Of a stretch of DNA of 55,203 bases, positions 25,590 through 33,276 are shown one piece after another; position 1 is the first letter of the stretch; each line of letters opens with the position of its first letter. Made by a program: the position numbers and the translations under genes. Source of the stretch: UBA7657 sp049653045 (GTDB lineage Bacteria; Pseudomonadota; Alphaproteobacteria; Micavibrionales; Micavibrionaceae); assembly GCA_049653045.1 (NCBI GenBank), contig JBASFN010000140.1:1-55203 (forward strand). Direction: 5' to 3'. The notes beneath the pieces were generated by a model that saw nothing but the letters and a program-made list of their open reading frames with translations, searched no databases and was not told where the DNA came from.

Positions 25590-25837
25590 CGATGATAAAT
25601 TATTCTATTAAATGTTTTGGTGTTTTCAGACAATTTGGCGATACGCTCTGCGTTACTGTTGATGCCGGATCTTCTGTGCAGCAAATTAAGGCAGCCTTGG
25701 TGCAGCAATTGGGCGAGCAGCATAAAATACTGGTGGAGGAGTCTGTCCTGGCCAATGACAATGCAATTTTGCCAAATGCTTATATTCTGCAGGAAGAAGC
25801 ACCTCTTTCCATTTTACCGCCAGTCTGTGGGGGGTGA
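25586..25837 (+). CDS. moaD: Molybdopterin synthase sulfur-carrier subunit MoaD
   Basis: 83-aa ubiquitin-fold protein ending in the required Gly-Gly (PPVCGG), whose C-terminal thiocarboxylate supplies dithiolene sulfur. The core segments IKCFGVFRQFGD and VNDNAILPNAYILQEEAPLSILPPV-like strand pattern fit MoaD. Activation would be by the MoeB-rhodanese protein encoded at 30210-31286. ATG 25586 overlaps the upstream stop; ATG 25592 is an alternative. moaE follows 3 bases after its stop. Confidence 0.92.
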   Translation: MTMINYSIKCFGVFRQFGDTLCVTVDAGSSVQQIKAALVQQLGEQHKILVEESVLANDNAILPNAYILQEEAPLSILPPVCGG

Positions 25838-25840
25838 GGA

Positions 25841-26326
25841 ATGAGCATTCAAGTTTTTGTCAGTGCTGATCCTTTAAGCCTTGAAACGGCGATGCAAAGC
25901 GTTGTCGATCCGGCGCATGGGGCCATTGATACGTTTATCGGCACAGTGCGCAATATGCATGAGGGTAAAAGCGTAACGGGCATCACATACGATGTGCATG
26001 AAGCCTTGGCAGAAAAAGTCTTTCATGAAATTTGTGAGGAAGCACAGGGATTATGGCCGGATACGCGCTATTACGCCTCGCATTATCAGGGCGCTCTGGA
26101 TGTTAGCGGGATCAGCATTATCATTGCTGTGAGTTCTCCTCACCGCGCCGAGAGTTTTGAAGCGTGCCGTTACGTCATCGAAGAAATTAAAAAACGCGCT
26201 CCCGTCTGGAAAAAAGAGCATTATGTGGATGGTATGAGCGACTGGTTGCCGGGACATTCCCTGTCAGAGGAAGCGGAGCACTCCATGACCTGTTGCGGCC
26301 ATTGTCAGGAGGATGCGCATGGATGA
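25841..26326 (+). CDS. moaE: Molybdopterin synthase catalytic subunit MoaE
   Basis: 161 aa. The family core is present: FIGTVRN, YDVHEALAEK, SSPHRAESFEACRYVIEEIK and the catalytic Lys segment PVWKKEHYVDGMSDWLPG. Pairs with MoaD. The C-terminus carries an unusual short tail, MTCCGHCQEDAHG, with three clustered cysteines; most MoaE proteins end soon after the catalytic segment. GGGGTGAGGA precedes the ATG. mobA starts inside its last codons. Confidence 0.93.
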   Translation: MSIQVFVSADPLSLETAMQSVVDPAHGAIDTFIGTVRNMHEGKSVTGITYDVHEALAEKVFHEICEEAQGLWPDTRYYASHYQGALDVSGISIIIAVSSPHRAESFEACRYVIEEIKKRAPVWKKEHYVDGMSDWLPGHSLSEEAEHSMTCCGHCQEDAHG

Positions 26327-26840
26327 TTTTAGCACTATCGCCGGCGTGGTTTTAGCAGGAGGGCGCTCAAGCCGTATGGGGCAGAATAAGGCTTTGCTAG
26401 ATTACCAAGGGAAGCCGCTCATCGAACATATGATGGAGATACTTAAAACAATCGGAATCAAGGAAATATTTATCAGCGGCGATGTTGATGGTTACGACTG
26501 TCTTTACGATCAGGAGCCATTTACAGGGCCGGCTGAAGCGATAAAGTTAGTTATCAAGCGCCTTTCTAGTTATGCGGGATTGTTGTTTATTCCCGTTGAT
26601 ATGCCCTTGTTAAAACCGGATATGCTGCACCTGCTTTTGCAACAAAAAGAGGGGGGATATTTTATAGACTGGCCTTTGCCAGCCTTCATAACGCCGCCTT
26701 ATCCCGAGAGTGAAAAAAAATCAGTCCAAGGTTTATTAGATGATTACGGCATATATCCTGTAGCGTTGCCGGAGCATTTCTCTTCTTCCATGAAAAATAC
26801 TAACACGCCGCAGGATTGGGCGGAGGTTATAAATCGATGA
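26319..26840 (+). CDS. mobA: Molybdenum cofactor guanylyltransferase MobA
   Basis: 173 aa. Adds GMP to molybdopterin to make the bis-MGD form that NarG uses. The N-terminal nucleotide-binding loop VVLAGGRSSRMGQNKALLDY and the Mg-binding IPVDMPLLKPDML segment are clear. ATG 26319 has AGGAGG at 6-base spacing; ATG 26313 directly follows that site and is unlikely. It overlaps moaE by 8 bases and the next gene by 4, in one tightly packed operon. Confidence 0.9.
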   Translation: MDDFSTIAGVVLAGGRSSRMGQNKALLDYQGKPLIEHMMEILKTIGIKEIFISGDVDGYDCLYDQEPFTGPAEAIKLVIKRLSSYAGLLFIPVDMPLLKPDMLHLLLQQKEGGYFIDWPLPAFITPPYPESEKKSVQGLLDDYGIYPVALPEHFSSSMKNTNTPQDWAEVINR

Positions 26841-27190
26841 ATGTAAAAATCACCGAAAAATCCGTGACATTTAAAATCACAGAAGATGAATTAAATATTC
26901 TGAGTACAGGTCAGCCGATAGAAAAAGCTGTGCCCATTGGCGGGAATGATTTTGCGATGGTGATTGATCCCGATCCGGCAGAATATTTTGAAGATTTTAA
27001 AGAAGCCCCGCTCAAACTCATTTTAGATAAGGATGAATCCTGTCTGATGCTTTGCACAAGCAAGGATCAGATACAAAAACTCATTGATATGGGACGCAGC
27101 AAAGAAGGGCTTTGTGCGCATGTGAACGGTCTTGATGTATTTCTTCAGGTTGATCTCAAGGCGGATAGTAGACCACGCCAGAAAGCATAA
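26837..27190 (+). CDS. Unknown protein of the moa operon
   Basis: 117 aa, start ATG 26837 overlapping the mobA stop (ATGA). The acidic soluble product begins MNVKITEKSVTFKITEDEL and has alternating beta-strand-like segments (FAMVIDPDP, LKLILDKDESCLMLCT). There is no signal peptide or membrane segment. Its N-terminus vaguely recalls the DUF7009 type of small protein, but I cannot confirm this. Tight coupling to mobA and to the transporter 3 bases downstream implies a role linked to molybdopterin or to that transporter. Confidence 0.75.
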   Translation: MNVKITEKSVTFKITEDELNILSTGQPIEKAVPIGGNDFAMVIDPDPAEYFEDFKEAPLKLILDKDESCLMLCTSKDQIQKLIDMGRSKEGLCAHVNGLDVFLQVDLKADSRPRQKA

Positions 27191-27193
27191 TAT

Positions 27194-27952
27194 ATGGTTC
27201 TGGCTTTTCTGTTTTTTATGACTGCCCTGCTTTACGCCTGTATCGGATTTGGCGGCGGATCGACCTATAACGCGCTTTTGGTGCTGGGGGATACGAATTA
27301 TCAGCTGATCCCCCTTATTTCTCTCATGTGCAATATTGTGGTGGTTTCTGGGGGTGTATGGCATTTCTCAAGAGAGGGGCATATCCGGCTTCCCCGCATT
27401 GCGCCGTGGATTGTATTTTCCGTTCCGGCCTCCTTTGCAGGTGGGTTAATCCCGGTGCCAGAGGTTATTTTCACCGGAGTTTTGGGATTTGCGCTTCTGC
27501 TTTCAGGAATCAGGCTTTTATGGCCGGAGAAAGAAGACTCGTCATTTCCAAACCCAAAAGCAGCACAGCACAGGTTTATGCCTGCCATTTTTGGCACATC
27601 GCTGGGCTTGCTGGCCGGGATAACGGGGATTGGCGGCGGCATTTTTCTGGCGCCCGTCCTCCATTTTATGCGCTGGGGGAATGCCAAGCAGATCGCCGGA
27701 GCATGCGCGTTTTTTATTCTGGTCAATTCATTGGCAGGCCTTATCGGCCAGAGCCTGAAAATTGAGGATATTGCTTCATTCTCGGCTCTTTCTCCTTACT
27801 GGATTTTGCTGCCTGCGGTTTTAATCGGCGGACAGATCGGATCCTGGCTGGGCGCAGTGCAAATTAACATGTCCATGGTCAAGAAGATGACCGCACTGCT
27901 GATCCTTTATGTGTCAGTCCGGCTCATTATGAAATTTATTAGTATGCTTTAG
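27194..27952 (+). CDS. TauE/SafE-family membrane transporter
   Basis: 252 aa, about 8 membrane helices, with the duplicated family motif (CIGFGGGSTYNALLVL near the N-terminus and GITGIGGGIFLAPVLHF in the middle). TauE/SafE proteins move small organosulfonates, sulfite or related oxyanions. At the end of the moa operon it might handle a sulfur oxyanion or molybdate-like anion; this is inference from position. It follows the unknown gene after 3 bases. Confidence 0.85.
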   Translation: MVLAFLFFMTALLYACIGFGGGSTYNALLVLGDTNYQLIPLISLMCNIVVVSGGVWHFSREGHIRLPRIAPWIVFSVPASFAGGLIPVPEVIFTGVLGFALLLSGIRLLWPEKEDSSFPNPKAAQHRFMPAIFGTSLGLLAGITGIGGGIFLAPVLHFMRWGNAKQIAGACAFFILVNSLAGLIGQSLKIEDIASFSALSPYWILLPAVLIGGQIGSWLGAVQINMSMVKKMTALLILYVSVRLIMKFISML

Positions 27953-27975
27953 GCCAACAATCTACTTTTTTCGCC

Positions 27976-27989
27976 TTGATCTGAATCAA
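27976..27989 (+). promoter_or_regulatory. FNR/Dnr box of the Aer-like receptor genes
   Basis: TTGATCTGAATCAA with CATAAT (28012-28017) at the exact class II -10 position; predicted start near 28024. The in-frame ATG at 28016 lies inside this -10 and is therefore not the start codon. Confidence 0.88.
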
Positions 27990-28045
27990 CCTCAATTCTT
28001 TTTTCTTCGCTCATAATGAACGACAGGAGCTTGTATGAGAAAGTT

Positions 28046-28597
28046 ATGACTGAAAATGTAAGAACGAAAAGGGCGCCAACCGGCGTTGAGCGGTTTTTCC
28101 GTGAAGATGAAGTGATCGTCAGCAAGACGGATCTTAAGGGTCGGCTTACATACGTCAATCGTGTTTTTATCAATATTTCGGGGTATCAGGAGCCGGAGCT
28201 TTTGGGTGAGCCACATAGCCTGATCCGCAATCCGGAAATGCCGCGTAGTGTGTTTAAGCTCCTCTGGGATACGATTGGCGCAGGCCGTGAGATTTTTGCC
28301 TATGTCAACAATATGAGTAAAAACGGCGATCATTATTGGGTACTGGCGCATGTCACGCCGTCCTTTGATAAAAATGGCCAGATTGTCGGCTATCATTCCA
28401 ACCGCCGCGTGCCCGACCGCGATGTCCTGAATTCTACCATCATTCCGCTCTACAAGGCTGTTCTTGAGGAAGAAAACCGGCATAAAAACGCCAAGGAGGG
28501 CATGAACAAGGGCTTTGAGATGTTGCTCGATGCCGTCAAGCAGAAAGGTATGAATTATGATGAACTTATCTTCGCTCTCCAGCGCAAGGCTGCTTAA
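28046..28597 (+). CDS. Aer-type PAS redox-sensor protein
   Basis: 183 aa. The PAS domain (about 20-125) has the Aer-like order ISGYQEPELLGEPHSLIRNP, FAYVNNMSKNGDHYWVLAHV and GYHSNRRVPD, the type that binds FAD. There is no transmitter, HAMP or membrane segment, only a short helical C-terminus. The start is set at ATG 28046 because the upstream ATG 28016 overlaps the predicted -10. The gene overlaps the following chemoreceptor gene by 41 bases, so together they look like an Aer receptor split into sensor and signaller. Confidence 0.85.
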   Translation: MTENVRTKRAPTGVERFFREDEVIVSKTDLKGRLTYVNRVFINISGYQEPELLGEPHSLIRNPEMPRSVFKLLWDTIGAGREIFAYVNNMSKNGDHYWVLAHVTPSFDKNGQIVGYHSNRRVPDRDVLNSTIIPLYKAVLEEENRHKNAKEGMNKGFEMLLDAVKQKGMNYDELIFALQRKAA

Positions 28598-29873
28598 TGG
28601 CACTGCGCTGGTTGCATGCGTGCTAACCGGCGGCTTTTTGTTTTTTAGCGGATCCTGGATGGGGCTTGCAGGCGTTGGTTTGGTTGCAGCTTGTCAAGTG
28701 ATGGCTCTCCTTAAAATCAAAAAATCTGAATTTGAAATCGAACGAATGACCGAAACCGTCAGCGCACTTGCCAAGGGTGATTTTGAATCACGCCTGACCA
28801 ACATCACGGAAAAAGGGGAATTTGGCGAATTTCAATGGAAGCTGAATGAGATGGTCGATACTGTGGATTCCTTCATCCGCGAGGCTACCGCCGCCATGGA
28901 ACATGTGAGTCGCAATCAGTATTTTCGCCGTATTCTGGAAGCCGGAATGCATGGTAATCTTCTGAACGGTGCGCGGATTATCAACCGTGCCGCGCACAAT
29001 GTCGAAGACAAAATGAACGGGTTTGTGAATGTAGCAAACGATCTTGATACGTCCTTGACCGAAGTCGTTCAGCAGATTAATGCGACGGCAAAGACGCTGG
29101 AGAGCAGCGCGGGAACGATGCAAAATTCTGTTTCTATAACTTCTCACGGTGCTGATGCTGCCATGCGTAGTTCTGACAGCGCCTCGATGAGTGTGCAGAC
29201 GATATCCGCCGCTGCAGAAGAAATGTCGAGTTGCATTGCCGAGATTACCCAGCAGATGAACAAAACCTCCTCTATCTCCAGAATGGCCGTTGAAGAATCT
29301 GCTGCCGCCACACAAACCATTGCTGAACTTTCACAAATGGCCGATAAAATTGGTGAAGTGGTCAGTATGATCGAAGATATTGCAGGACAAACAAATCTTC
29401 TGGCGCTCAATGCCACGATTGAAGCTGCGCGCGCGGGCGAAGCCGGAAAAGGCTTTGCTGTTGTGGCCAGCGAAGTTAAGGAACTGGCAGGGCAAACCAG
29501 CAAGGCCACCGAAGAGATTGCAGGCCTCGTGACCAGTATACGGGGATCCGTTAGTAATGTTGTCAAAACATTTACTTCAATTGGTTCTGTTATATCGGAG
29601 GTCAACGAAGCTGCTACAGCTGTTGCTGCCGCGATTGAGGAGCAAAGTGCGGCCTCCAAGGAAATTGCAAACAGTGCAGAGCATGCGTCCGCTGGAACGC
29701 ACGGCGTTGCAGGAAATGTCCGCGATATCAATCAAAGTATGGCGCAGGTCGGACAAGCGGCTAATGATGTCATGCAGGCAACAGGTGAACTTTCGGGGCA
29801 GGCCGTGAAACGCGTACATCTGCTGCTCGATAAAATGGGTGCGTTTATGACGGAGCTGAAGAAAATTGCTTAA
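28557..29873 (+). CDS. Methyl-accepting chemotaxis protein, partner of the PAS sensor
   Basis: 438 aa. Two hydrophobic segments at about 13-50 with almost no periplasmic loop, a HAMP-like region (TETVSALAKGDFESRLTNI), then a long coiled-coil signalling domain with the tip IAGQTNLLALNATIEAARAG. With no sensory domain of its own, it should take input from the cytoplasmic PAS protein encoded just upstream (41-base overlap). This would steer cells towards conditions suiting nitrate respiration. ATG 28560 is an alternative start. Confidence 0.9.
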   Translation: MMNLSSLSSARLLNGTALVACVLTGGFLFFSGSWMGLAGVGLVAACQVMALLKIKKSEFEIERMTETVSALAKGDFESRLTNITEKGEFGEFQWKLNEMVDTVDSFIREATAAMEHVSRNQYFRRILEAGMHGNLLNGARIINRAAHNVEDKMNGFVNVANDLDTSLTEVVQQINATAKTLESSAGTMQNSVSITSHGADAAMRSSDSASMSVQTISAAAEEMSSCIAEITQQMNKTSSISRMAVEESAAATQTIAELSQMADKIGEVVSMIEDIAGQTNLLALNATIEAARAGEAGKGFAVVASEVKELAGQTSKATEEIAGLVTSIRGSVSNVVKTFTSIGSVISEVNEAATAVAAAIEEQSAASKEIANSAEHASAGTHGVAGNVRDINQSMAQVGQAANDVMQATGELSGQAVKRVHLLLDKMGAFMTELKKIA

Positions 29874-29881
29874 AGAGTTAT

Positions 29882-30238
29882 ATGCAGACGATATTGAAAA
29901 TTTTAGGTTTTATCTTCTTGGCCTTGGGGATCATAGGAATTGTATTGCCCTTATTGCCAACAACACCTTTTTTACTATTAAGCGCATTTTGTTTTGCAAG
30001 GTCTTCTGAAAAACTGCACGCGTGGCTTTTGTGCCACCCTTCTTTTGGTCCGGCTATAATAGACTGGAGAGAGAACGGGAGTATCAGTAAACGGAATAAG
30101 ACTTACGCTATAGTGACAATATTAATAACCTTCTTGTTGAGCGTCATTTTAGAAGTGCCGTTAGTAGTAATTTTAATTCAGATGACAGTACTCAGCATTG
30201 TTTCTCTATTTATTCTGACGCGTCCCCAAAACAGCTAA
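29882..30238 (+). CDS. DUF454 (YbaN-like) membrane protein
   Basis: 118 aa with the family N-terminus LGFIFLALGIIGIVLPLLPTTPFLLLS, then FARSSEKLHAWL and SISKRNKTYAI; three to four membrane helices. YbaN/DUF454 proteins lack a firm function and are often found near heme or respiration genes. It starts 9 bases after the chemoreceptor and its 3' end overlaps the convergent moeB by 29 bases. Confidence 0.8.
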   Translation: MQTILKILGFIFLALGIIGIVLPLLPTTPFLLLSAFCFARSSEKLHAWLLCHPSFGPAIIDWRENGSISKRNKTYAIVTILITFLLSVILEVPLVVILIQMTVLSIVSLFILTRPQNS

Positions 30239-31286
30239 CCCACGCTTCATAGCCGCCAGACAAGCTGTAAACGTCTAAATATCCTTGCGCCTTAAGAATT
30301 TGTGCGGCTTGCAGGCTGCGCATGCCTTTTTGACAATGCAGGATAATTTCCGTCTCTTGCGGCAAATCAGGCAGATCACCCGCCATTATTTTTGAAAGAG
30401 GCCAGAGCTGCGCTTCATCAATATGCCCCTGATCCCATTCTTCCTGCTCACGCACATCAATCAGGCAGAAATTAGTTCTGCTACGCGCCTGCTGCGGCGT
30501 TAATTCCGGCACAAACCCGCAAACAGGCGAACTGTAGGCAAGGACAACATCATCTCGTTTTTTACTGCAGGCCGGGCAGTCAGGGTTTTTGGGAATGTTC
30601 AAAATGCGTGTTTGCATCGTTTTGGTATCCAGCGTCCAGAGCTTGCCGATCAAAGGCTCAAAACTTTCATGCCCTGTGACGAGTTGAATAACCTGCAAAG
30701 CCTGCGTTACGCCAATAAGGCCAGCGACAGCGCCAATCACGCCGCCTTCCGCACAATTGGCGATACGTGCCTTGGGTTTTTCCGGATAAAGACATCGATA
30801 ACAAGGGCCTGTTTGTGCATCGAACACGCTGGCCTGACCATCGAACCCCTGAATTGCCCCATAAATCCATGGTTTTTTGTACTTTACAGCAGCATCGTTA
30901 ATCAAAAATTTTGTTTCGAAATTATCGGTGCCATCAAGGATGATATCGTAAGCCTGAAATAAATCCGCCGCATTTTCCGCATTTAATTCATCTTCATAAA
31001 TTGTGATCTCTATTTCAGGATTGAGGGCATGCAATCGTTCCTTGGCTTGAACGGCTTTGGGCTGACCAACGCCATCCGTTGTAAATAAAACCTGCCGCTG
31101 CAAGTTGCTTTCATCAACCCTGTCAAAATCAATGATCCCAATATGTCCTATGCCCGCCGCCGCCAGATACAAAAGTGCCGGAGAGCCAAGCCCGCCAGCG
31201 CCGACGCATAGTACACGGGCGCGGGCAATCTTCTCTTGTCCGTCAAGGCCAATTTCAGGCAGGGTTATTTGTCGTTTATAGCGCAT
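30210..31286 (-). CDS. moeB: MoeB/ThiF-type adenylyltransferase with C-terminal rhodanese
   Basis: 358 aa. Residues 1-245 form an E1-like domain (GAGGLGSPALLYLAAAGIG nucleotide loop; DGTDNFETKFLINDA; zinc cysteines in CYRCLYP and CPAC). Residues about 260-355 form a rhodanese domain with active-site Cys in LHCQKGMRS. It adenylylates the MoaD C-terminus and can itself deliver the sulfur, like MOCS3/MoeZ, completing the moco gene set. ThiS activation is an alternative, and ThiO is encoded nearby. Transcribed alone, leftwards. Confidence 0.9.
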   Translation of the reverse strand: MRYKRQITLPEIGLDGQEKIARARVLCVGAGGLGSPALLYLAAAGIGHIGIIDFDRVDESNLQRQVLFTTDGVGQPKAVQAKERLHALNPEIEITIYEDELNAENAADLFQAYDIILDGTDNFETKFLINDAAVKYKKPWIYGAIQGFDGQASVFDAQTGPCYRCLYPEKPKARIANCAEGGVIGAVAGLIGVTQALQVIQLVTGHESFEPLIGKLWTLDTKTMQTRILNIPKNPDCPACSKKRDDVVLAYSSPVCGFVPELTPQQARSRTNFCLIDVREQEEWDQGHIDEAQLWPLSKIMAGDLPDLPQETEIILHCQKGMRSLQAAQILKAQGYLDVYSLSGGYEAWVSCFGDASE

Positions 31287-31431
31287 GATTTTTTATATTA
31301 TTCTGTAAGTATTGAGCTAACGGCTTATTCTTATCATTCTTTATTGATTTTCAATACAATTCTCTGTCCGTAACTTGCATCAGAGCTGTGAAAATATTGG
31401 ATAGTGATAGTTATCAATCTTTAAACAAATA

Positions 31432-31464
31432 GTACAAATTGTAAATTGAATTGACAATTTGTAC
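31432..31464. promoter_or_regulatory. 33-bp dyad upstream of the ATPase gene
   Basis: Perfect 11-bp inverted repeat GTACAAATTGT / ACAATTTGTAC with an 11-bp spacer, so half-site centres are 22 bp (two helical turns) apart. It ends 21 bases before the ATPase ATG, a classic operator position. No U-run follows, so it is not a terminator. Confidence 0.6.
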
Positions 31465-31485
31465 CAATTACGATAAATTGGTTTC

Positions 31486-32667
31486 ATGAGTTTTATCCCG
31501 CGAAACGCAGAGAAAGTGTTAAAAAAACTGGCGCGCAGCTATCCGGCTGTTGTCGTCACAGGGCCGCGTCAATCGGGCAAAACAACCTTAACTCAGGCTG
31601 TCTTCTCTGATAAGCCATATGTATCGCTCGAGGATCTCGATATGCGGGAGTTTGCCAATACTGATCCGCGCGGTTTTCTGGCTCAATATCCAAAAGGCGC
31701 CATTCTGGATGAGGTGCAGCGTTGCCCTGATCTTTTCTCCTATCTGCAAACCCGTTTGGATGCTGATAAAAAAATGGGGCAATTCATCCTGACGGGCTCT
31801 CAGCAGTTTGGATTAATTTCGGGCATCTCACAAAGCCTTGCGGGCCGAACAGCCAAACTATCTCTGTTACCGTTCAGTTTGCAGGAATTACAGCATGCAG
31901 GCAAAGCACCTAAGAAACTGGAAGATTTGTTGTTCAAGGGTTTATATCCCCCGATTTATGACCGTAAGCTTGAAGCCGGTATATGGCATGCGAATTATAT
32001 CAATACCTATATTGAGCGCGATGTACGCCAGATCATCAATGTACGTGATCTAAGCACCTTTCAGCGTTTTGTGCGTATGTGCGCCGCCAGAACAGGGCAG
32101 ATTTTAAAACTGTCTGATCTTGCAGGGGATTGCGGCATTACACACAACACAGCGAAGTCATGGGTGTCCGTGCTAGAGGCCAGCTATATTATTCATCTTC
32201 TCCAGCCACATCATAAGAATTTTGATAAGCGTCTTATAAAGTCACCAAAGCTGTATTTTTATGATACTGGTCTTGCGGCCTGGCTTCTCAATATTCAAAC
32301 GCCTGAGCAATTGGCGACACATCCGGCGCGGGGGCATTTGTTTGAAACATGGGCTGTATCTGAGATGATAAAATATCGTTATAATCAGGCTCTGGGATCC
32401 AATCTATATTTCTGGCGGGATCATAAGGGGCAAGAGGTTGATGTTATAATCGAGCAGGCAAGCACGCTTTTGCCGGTTGAAATAAAATCCGGACAGACTG
32501 TGGCTCGTGATTTTTTTGACGGCCTTAAGAAATTTAAGAAGATTGCCGGTAAAGAGTCTGGCCAGGGAACCCTCATTTACGGTGGTGCTGGGTCACATAC
32601 GCGAGAGGAATTTAACGTCATCGGGTGGCAGGACATTGAGAGTATTGCAAAAAATCTGGGAACATAA
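31486..32667 (+). CDS. AAA ATPase with DUF4143 domain
   Basis: 393 aa. Walker A GPRQSGKTT (residues 26-34), Walker B-like AILDEVQRCPDL, sensor LTGSQQFGL, then a winged-helix region and the DUF4143 C-terminal part with YFYDTGLAAWLL and a PD-(D/E)XK-like end (GQEVDVIIE, PVEIKSG). Proteins of this class are common in accessory DNA and often occur alone; some behave as toxins or defence components, but no activity is settled. The 5' region is AT-rich with an 11-bp dyad. It abuts the tRNA-Met scar. Confidence 0.85.
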   Translation: MSFIPRNAEKVLKKLARSYPAVVVTGPRQSGKTTLTQAVFSDKPYVSLEDLDMREFANTDPRGFLAQYPKGAILDEVQRCPDLFSYLQTRLDADKKMGQFILTGSQQFGLISGISQSLAGRTAKLSLLPFSLQELQHAGKAPKKLEDLLFKGLYPPIYDRKLEAGIWHANYINTYIERDVRQIINVRDLSTFQRFVRMCAARTGQILKLSDLAGDCGITHNTAKSWVSVLEASYIIHLLQPHHKNFDKRLIKSPKLYFYDTGLAAWLLNIQTPEQLATHPARGHLFETWAVSEMIKYRYNQALGSNLYFWRDHKGQEVDVIIEQASTLLPVEIKSGQTVARDFFDGLKKFKKIAGKESGQGTLIYGGAGSHTREEFNVIGWQDIESIAKNLGT

Positions 32668-32809
32668 AGTCCGTTTCATGGGACACTGGTGGGACAGTTG
32701 GCGACAAAAAGGGGCAATAATTTACAGCTTACGACAAAAGCGGTTCTGCGCTAACCGTTTGATTTATTTATTGTATTTTGCTTTGATGTGTTGTCACTAT
32801 TTGCCAGAA

Positions 32810-32859
32810 TCACGCTCATAACCTGAAGGTCGTCAGTTCAAATCTGGCCCCCGCAACCA
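32810..32859 (+). other. 3' part of a tRNA-Met(CAT) gene: recombination scar
   Basis: The anticodon loop CTCATAA (32815-32821), 3' anticodon arm CCTGA, T arm GTCAG-TTCAAAT-CTGGC (32832-32848), acceptor strand CCCCGCA, discriminator A and CCA (32857-32859) are all present in order. The 5' half is absent: sequence left of the anticodon is AT-rich and does not form a D arm, and the 5' anticodon strand TCACG pairs only imperfectly. This is what remains when an element integrates at a tRNA anticodon/T-arm attachment site. Confidence 0.8.
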
Positions 32860-33208
32860 GCTTCCCCTGCGACTTTGATGTCGCAGAGAAGTCTTCGGAA
32901 TTTACAAAGGCTTGTGCCCTTTCTATCAGGGCTTGCCTGTCCCATTCCGAAGTTTTCTTCTCCGCAGAAATTGTCAGAATACCGGCCAGATCGCCATGAA
33001 GGTCGATCATCAGCTCTTTGCTGCCTATTTTGGGGGACAGCACGATCTTATCCACCAGTGACCGCAGCATCTTTGCCACCTGGCTACGGTGTTCCTCTGA
33101 GCGGAACGACCGCACCAGCGATTGAACCTCCTGCTGGTAACGCTGAACCATGCAGCCAAGGGGCTGTAACCCTTGGCAATCCCTCTTATGTGGCATGGCA
33201 GTAACCAA
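32816..33208 (-). pseudogene. C-terminal remnant of a large serine recombinase
   Basis: About 130 codons resembling only the C-terminal end of recombinase-family proteins (LVDKIVLSPKIGSKELMIDL, HGDLAGILTIS). The catalytic resolvase domain and zinc ribbon are missing, and the sequence upstream turns AT-rich at about 33.2 kb. The frame's last residues (GARFELTTFRL) are the antisense reading of the tRNA-Met fragment, with the stop in the anticodon loop, as seen in recombinases whose gene ends in their own attachment site. It marks the edge of an old, partly deleted island. Confidence 0.75.
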
Positions 33209-33221
33209 ATATTGATTTAAC

Positions 33222-33268
33222 GTCCATTATAATATACATTAGCATATATAGCGATATTAATAGTGGAC
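33222..33268. promoter_or_regulatory. Imperfect dyad before hipB
   Basis: GTCCATTATAATAT on the left is mirrored by ATATTAATAGTGGAC on the right (outer arms GTCCA/TGGAC exact), in a strongly AT-rich promoter region ending 9 bases before hipB. HipB proteins bind palindromes in their own promoters, so this is a likely autoregulatory operator. Confidence 0.5.
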
Positions 33269-33276
33269 ATTATGCC

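Noticed and set aside
24872..25723. 283-codon open frame on the - strand over moaC-mogA and moaD
   Set aside because: Low-complexity Ser/Ala/Pro product typical of antisense frames; the + strand genes are certain.
29144..29731. 195-codon - strand frame in the chemoreceptor gene
   Set aside because: Antisense of the repetitive coiled coil; the Ala/Ser-rich product has no independent support.
31404..31417. GTGATAGTTATCAA as an eighth FNR box near moeB and the ATPase
   Set aside because: One half-site base differs and its spacer is unlike the two spacer types of the other seven; no good -10 at the class II distance towards moeB. Could still be a weak site.
32810..32859. Functional tRNA-Met gene
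   Set aside because: D arm and 5' acceptor strand are absent, so only the 3' part exists.
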